DNA of 64,000 nt from Zonotrichia leucophrys gambelii (taxonomy: Eukaryota > Chordata > Aves > Passeriformes > Passerellidae). The notes beneath the pieces are model-generated. The model searched no databases, was not told the DNA's origin, and saw only the letters and a program-made list of their open reading frames with translations. The position numbers and the translations under genes were made by a program. The stretch covers positions 5,836,001 through 5,900,000 of the forward strand of contig NC_088179.1 of NCBI RefSeq assembly GCF_028769735.1, given 5' to 3'. Of the stretch, positions 59,701-64,000 are shown one piece after another. Each line of letters begins with the position of its first letter. Position 1 is the stretch's first letter.

Positions 59701-62700
59701 TACTGTAAGCAATACTACAGATGAAACAATAATAAGATTGAAAGAATCAAAATCACACAAAATAGGAAAAAATACATTGGGATACCTTATCCTTGTAAAC
59801 ACAAATCATATACATGTATAGGAGACAGCAGAGAAAATTGGAGAGATGTTCATAAAAAACACGAGACACCAGATGCCCAAAGTTGGCCAAATGCCACTGG
59901 AATAAATTACTGCATTTCACATGGAAAAAAAATGCAGGTTTTAAGGACAGGTTTGAAACCACCATTTATCACTGGCAGCCAAGGTGGGAATGTCAGTGCC
60001 TAAATGGGAAGGGACTTGTGGGGCTGGAGGACTTTCAGCACCAGATGAGCTCAGCTCTTCCTGCAGTCCCATTTACCACCATCCTTTATAGCCTTGGATT
60101 GGCTTTTAGCACTTGGTTCCTACATCCAACCTGAAAGATTTCATACCTCTATAATCCAGTCCAGAACCAGCATGGTGTGTGGTGGCTTCAAGCTCTTAAG
60201 GATGCATGAAAGCACTTACTCACTGTGTAAAAACTGTGAGTAAGTGAACTGGAGAGACCCAAAAGCCAAAGGTGTGCAATGCAGAAACCACCCCTGCTGG
60301 GAGCAGGGGTACAAACACACCTGCTGATTGAATTCTCTTTTTCTCCTTTAATAGAATCATTGTGGACCCAAAGAATTCTTTCAATCTAGTATTCTACAAA
60401 AATACCAGCAGAATTCCAAGTATTTGGATTCAAGTGCAAACCCCTGCAGATGGATTTTTGTTTAACAAACTGAACAAACACAACATTATTTGCTTCGAAA
60501 TTCTTCTACTTGTGATGAAAGCCGAGCTGTGCTGAAATCAATAGGACTGTTGGCATTGTTTTCCACTGAGCTGGAATTTCATTTCCTGTACCCCACTTCA
60601 GATCTGCTAAAAACCACTAGAACAGAGTTTTGACCTTTCACAACAACATCTACAGCTCAAAATAAAGCGTTTTGTGCAAAATAAATACTTGCAGGGCAGG
60701 TTACGTAAACAGCATGAAAGCAGCAGCTGTGGCTGCTTCCTTCAGAGAGAAAACTTTGCCCCCAGCCTGGCTGCTCTGGATTAATGATGTTCCTGTTCCA
60801 CACCATGGCTCTGAAGCCTTGGGAAGTCCCTATCCCAACCCAGCAAGGTGGAAAGGTTTGTTATTTTAACTGTTGGCTGATAACAGCTTATCAGCGAGTT
60901 TTCAAAGGTTAAGCTCAACACACACCATGGCAAAAGTGCAAGGAAAGGACAAGGGAAATGTTGAATTAGTGCTCCCTTTCCTCCTGCAGCAAGGGACAGA
61001 ACTCTCTCATACCCCACGTCCTGCAGCAGCGCCAGCAAAGAAACTTGAACCAAAGCTTCTGTTTGAGCTGAAAACATCTGAGAACCCAACAAAAGTGCCT
61101 TCTTTCAAAGGAGGAGCTTGCTTTGCCTGCTGCACTCCCACTGGCTGCCACGTGGGAAAAGCTAACCAAAATCTTTAAATTTGGCCCTTAAATACAAGGC
61201 AGTTTTATTACTGCTGCCAAATTTATCACTGACACCAAGCTCCATGACAACTCACTGGAAAACAAAAACAAAACAAAATCTTCAATTTAGGGCATGCTAT
61301 GATTTTTATTTCTATCCCAATCATGTTACTGAACTATAAAGGGCTGATGCAACCTTAAACCAGAAAAAAAAAAAGCACCCAGTTACAGGCTCATTACTAA
61401 TTCATCCTGGCTGAAGCTGCATACCAGCAGCTGCTGCCTCTCTCAATTAACAGCAAATATTGAACAGTATTGTCATTTAACGGTGTTTACTGCCTGCTGC
61501 CCTGTCCACTGCTGCATTTTCAAATGCTCTGGCACAATTTAAAGCATCAACACTGATAAACAGAGCTTGATTTAACCCCTTATATATCACAGCAGAAGTT
61601 TTACTCCCTTCCTACATTCATTAGGTGCTTGGCAAAAGCTGAAGCCCAAGGATGCAAGGTGCCACCAAAATGGGATTTGTAATTCAGAGGCCCACAGGGT
61701 GCTTGGCTTCTGCAGAGGGCTGAGCACAAGTGTGAAAAATGATGGGACTAACTCCAGCAGAGCAGCTCTTTAGGAATTATTGCCAAAAAGTTGAAACAAA
61801 AGACAAGAAAAAGGAGGAGACCACACATTCAGCTTCTGCTGTTGAAAACTTAGAACAATAAAACCCCAAAACAAATAGGGTAAAAAACTAAAAATAAAGC
61901 CATTCTTCAGGGAGAGCATATCAATGCTGTGACTCCTGACGACCCCATCTCTGCACAGGGGAGTCACAAGAGCCCAAATTTGGACCTCCTTTCCCTCTAC
62001 TGTGCCTTTTGGCCAGACTGGGTTGGAAGTAAATGATTATAACAAACAGAGCAGCCAGAGCAAGCAACTGCAAGTGCAGCACTCCCACTGCAGGCAGCTC
62101 CATGCCCTACGTGCTCCATGGTGTCAAGTTTGCCAGGAGCCACTGCTGTATAAGGGCCTGCACAGATTCTACATTTCATTTCCATGCTGTGTTCCCAGCA
62201 CATCAGCAGGAGGGAGCATCTCCAGGCTCTCCTGGGAGCCCACTGCCAGCTGGGCCAGGGCCAACACATGGATACCAAGGACCTGGAGAAGGGAGAGGAT
62301 GCAGGGCCAGCCCAGCTCGACTGCAAGGTGAACACTGGCAATTTGGATACTACAGGAAAAGAGCAAGCAGCTTCTGCACTGCATTTATTAGAGTAGAAGC
62401 TAGGATGATGTCACTCCAGCTGATCCTGAAATTGGGGGAATTCAGTTATTTCTGAGGTACCTGGACCTTTGTTCTACCCCTTGTGCAGAGGGAACAAAGC
62501 ATGGGAGCCCCAAGGAGTGATGCTCTGAGGGCTTGTCAAATACATGAGGGAATGGCTTGGAAAACTGGGCAGAAATGCAGGCCCAGGCTCTGGCCAGGGC
62601 TCTCTGTGAACATCTCTCCCTCAGGTTAACATCTGGCTGCAAGTCCCCTCATTTCCTCAGGTCCCTCTGCCTGCATCCTGTGCCACTCCAACAGCCAGCC

Positions 62701-64000
62701 TGGTTTGCTGGGAGGATTCCTTCCCTCTAGGTTCCCCCAGCACCTTTGTGCCATGGGGTCTGAGGTGCTCAGATCTATCAGGTGACATGACTAATACCTG
62801 CCATCTGCTCATTGTTACCTTCCCTCTCCTCTCCTGAAGAGGAGTCAGCACTAAAGTGCTCGTTCTGCTCAATCTATTTTAGGAGCGTGGGCTTTCAGCA
62901 TCCATGCAGCACTGCTTCAAGCTAGCAAACTCAAATCAAAGAAGTAGACCATGCTCTGGAAGGGAAAATTGAGCACTGGGTCCTGTAAAAGTCTCTGGCA
63001 AGGCTCAGGAACACCCATTATTTTGCAAAAGTTATCTGCACTCCAGCATGCCCAAGGAACAGAACTGCTGCCCAGGTTTGACTGCAGGCCACAAAGCAGG
63101 GGCAGATGAGAGGCAGCCTTGGGAACATCCCACTGCTCTCCATGGAGACCAAGGCAGCACCACAGCTTGTGCTGCAGCACTGGGTTATTCCCTGCTTCCA
63201 GCATCCTACACCACCACACCACCTTGGAACAGACCAGGGAACAGAAACAGGTACCAGTAACTCAAGGCACATCTCTGCCCATCAGACTGGGGGGAAACAT
63301 CAACTCAACCTCAATAAAAGCATTGATTCTACCAACAGCTACTCCCCATATGTCATGGTCAAGAGAAAAAAGCAAACTGGGGACACAAAGGAAAGATGGA
63401 GAGAGAGACAAGTGGAGAATAATTTGATTTCACTGTATTTCTAAGAGGAGCTGTGACAAAATGCAAAGAGAAAAATCATCATAGTGTAGGAGGCTGAAAG
63501 ATTTGAGATGGAGCAGCAAGGAGTCTCTGGCCCCATAAATGTTTAATTTGAGCAAAGCAGCAGATAAGTAGTAAGCACAGTTTTGCTGCTGTTGCTGAAC
63601 TGCACACTCCTGCTTTGATTTCTGGATAACACACAGTGAGAACGCAAGTATAAAATAAAATAGAAGCAAAGCACCAGGGAGATTCTCATAGCTGACACTA
63701 CAGCCAGAGCTGCACAAGCCAGTCACACTCAGCTCCCTCCCCTCTCTCTGCCTGGGGCAGCAGCACCAGGGTGAGCAGCACACACAGAGGGAGCTCTGCA
63801 GTGCTCCCAACCCTCAATTTCACAGCTCTGCCAGCCCAGCACAGTGCAGGGGATAACTAGAGCTGCTGCACCACACCTGAGGAGGCAGCCAGGCTGCAGA
63901 TCACTGATAAAAGGCACCATGCTGCCCGCTAAGAACACTGTGAAACAGGAGAGCCACAGAAGGAAGATGCATGTGGAAACAGAAGAAAATGGATCCCCAG
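50708..64000. other. Unassigned region, no coding exon recognised
   Basis: About 13.3 kb. All open frames are short and none resembles a known family; in particular I see no EHHADH exon, the gene expected beyond MAP3K13 by synteny. One small CR1 remnant lies at about 53938-54020. AT-rich stretches with several AATAAA/TTTATT hexamers lie at 57.4-57.8 and 59.45-59.85 kb. It may be intergenic or part of another 5' intron. Confidence 0.5.
53938..54020 (-). mobile_element. CR1 LINE remnant (3' tip)
   Basis: CTCAGAATCACAGGGTTGGA, then ACCTTCAAGATCGAGTCC: the reversed terminal part of a CR1, followed by unrelated sequence. Short, so confidence is lower. Confidence 0.65.

Overview
The window is vertebrate nuclear DNA and almost certainly from a bird. 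Genes are split into short exons with GT-AG introns, CpG islands sit at promoters, and the dominant interspersed repeats are CR1 LINEs with their typical 3' end (ATTCTGTG-like). The CR1 subtypes look songbird-like, which is an inference. Three protein-coding genes are read exon by exon, with splice phases that join cleanly. Their order, LIPH - TMEM41A - MAP3K13, is the block known from human 3q27.

Layout. Positions 1-7256 hold the 3' two thirds of LIPH (+ strand, 8 exons, 304 residues visible, N-terminus off the left edge), a secreted phosphatidic-acid-selective phospholipase A1 with an intact Ser/Asp/His triad. About 320 bp later TMEM41A starts in a CpG island (7580-10195, + strand, 5 exons, 257 aa), a VTT/DedA-type membrane protein. 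MAP3K13 (LZK) lies tail-to-tail with it on the - strand. Its 13 coding exons run from 37726 down to 14858 (2,847 nt, 948 codons plus stop; human LZK is 966 aa), with a probable 3'UTR of about 3.5 kb reaching a poly(A) signal near 11336. A 5'UTR exon part lies at 37727-37817.

The right side, 37.8-64 kb, has no recognisable coding exon. A CpG island at about 49.9-50.16 kb with a perfect palindromic CRE (TGACGTCA) is the best candidate for the upstream MAP3K13 promoter. Beyond it lies about 13.8 kb that I cannot assign.

Repeats: nine CR1 fragments, one solo LTR of an endogenous retrovirus with a perfect 6-bp target duplication (30429-30775), a second LTR-like element (21621-22011), a 40-bp minisatellite with alternating unit types beside a kinase-gene splice acceptor (24310-24752), a triplicated exon/intron junction in the MAP3K13 kinase domain (29568-29710), and a 139-bp tandem duplication (50432-50707).

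The three genes are neighbours by conserved synteny and do not form a shared pathway: LIPH makes lysophosphatidic acid outside the cell, TMEM41A acts in internal membranes, and MAP3K13 is a cytoplasmic JNK-pathway kinase. I found no convincing new gene system. The most interesting items are repeats that touch splice signals.
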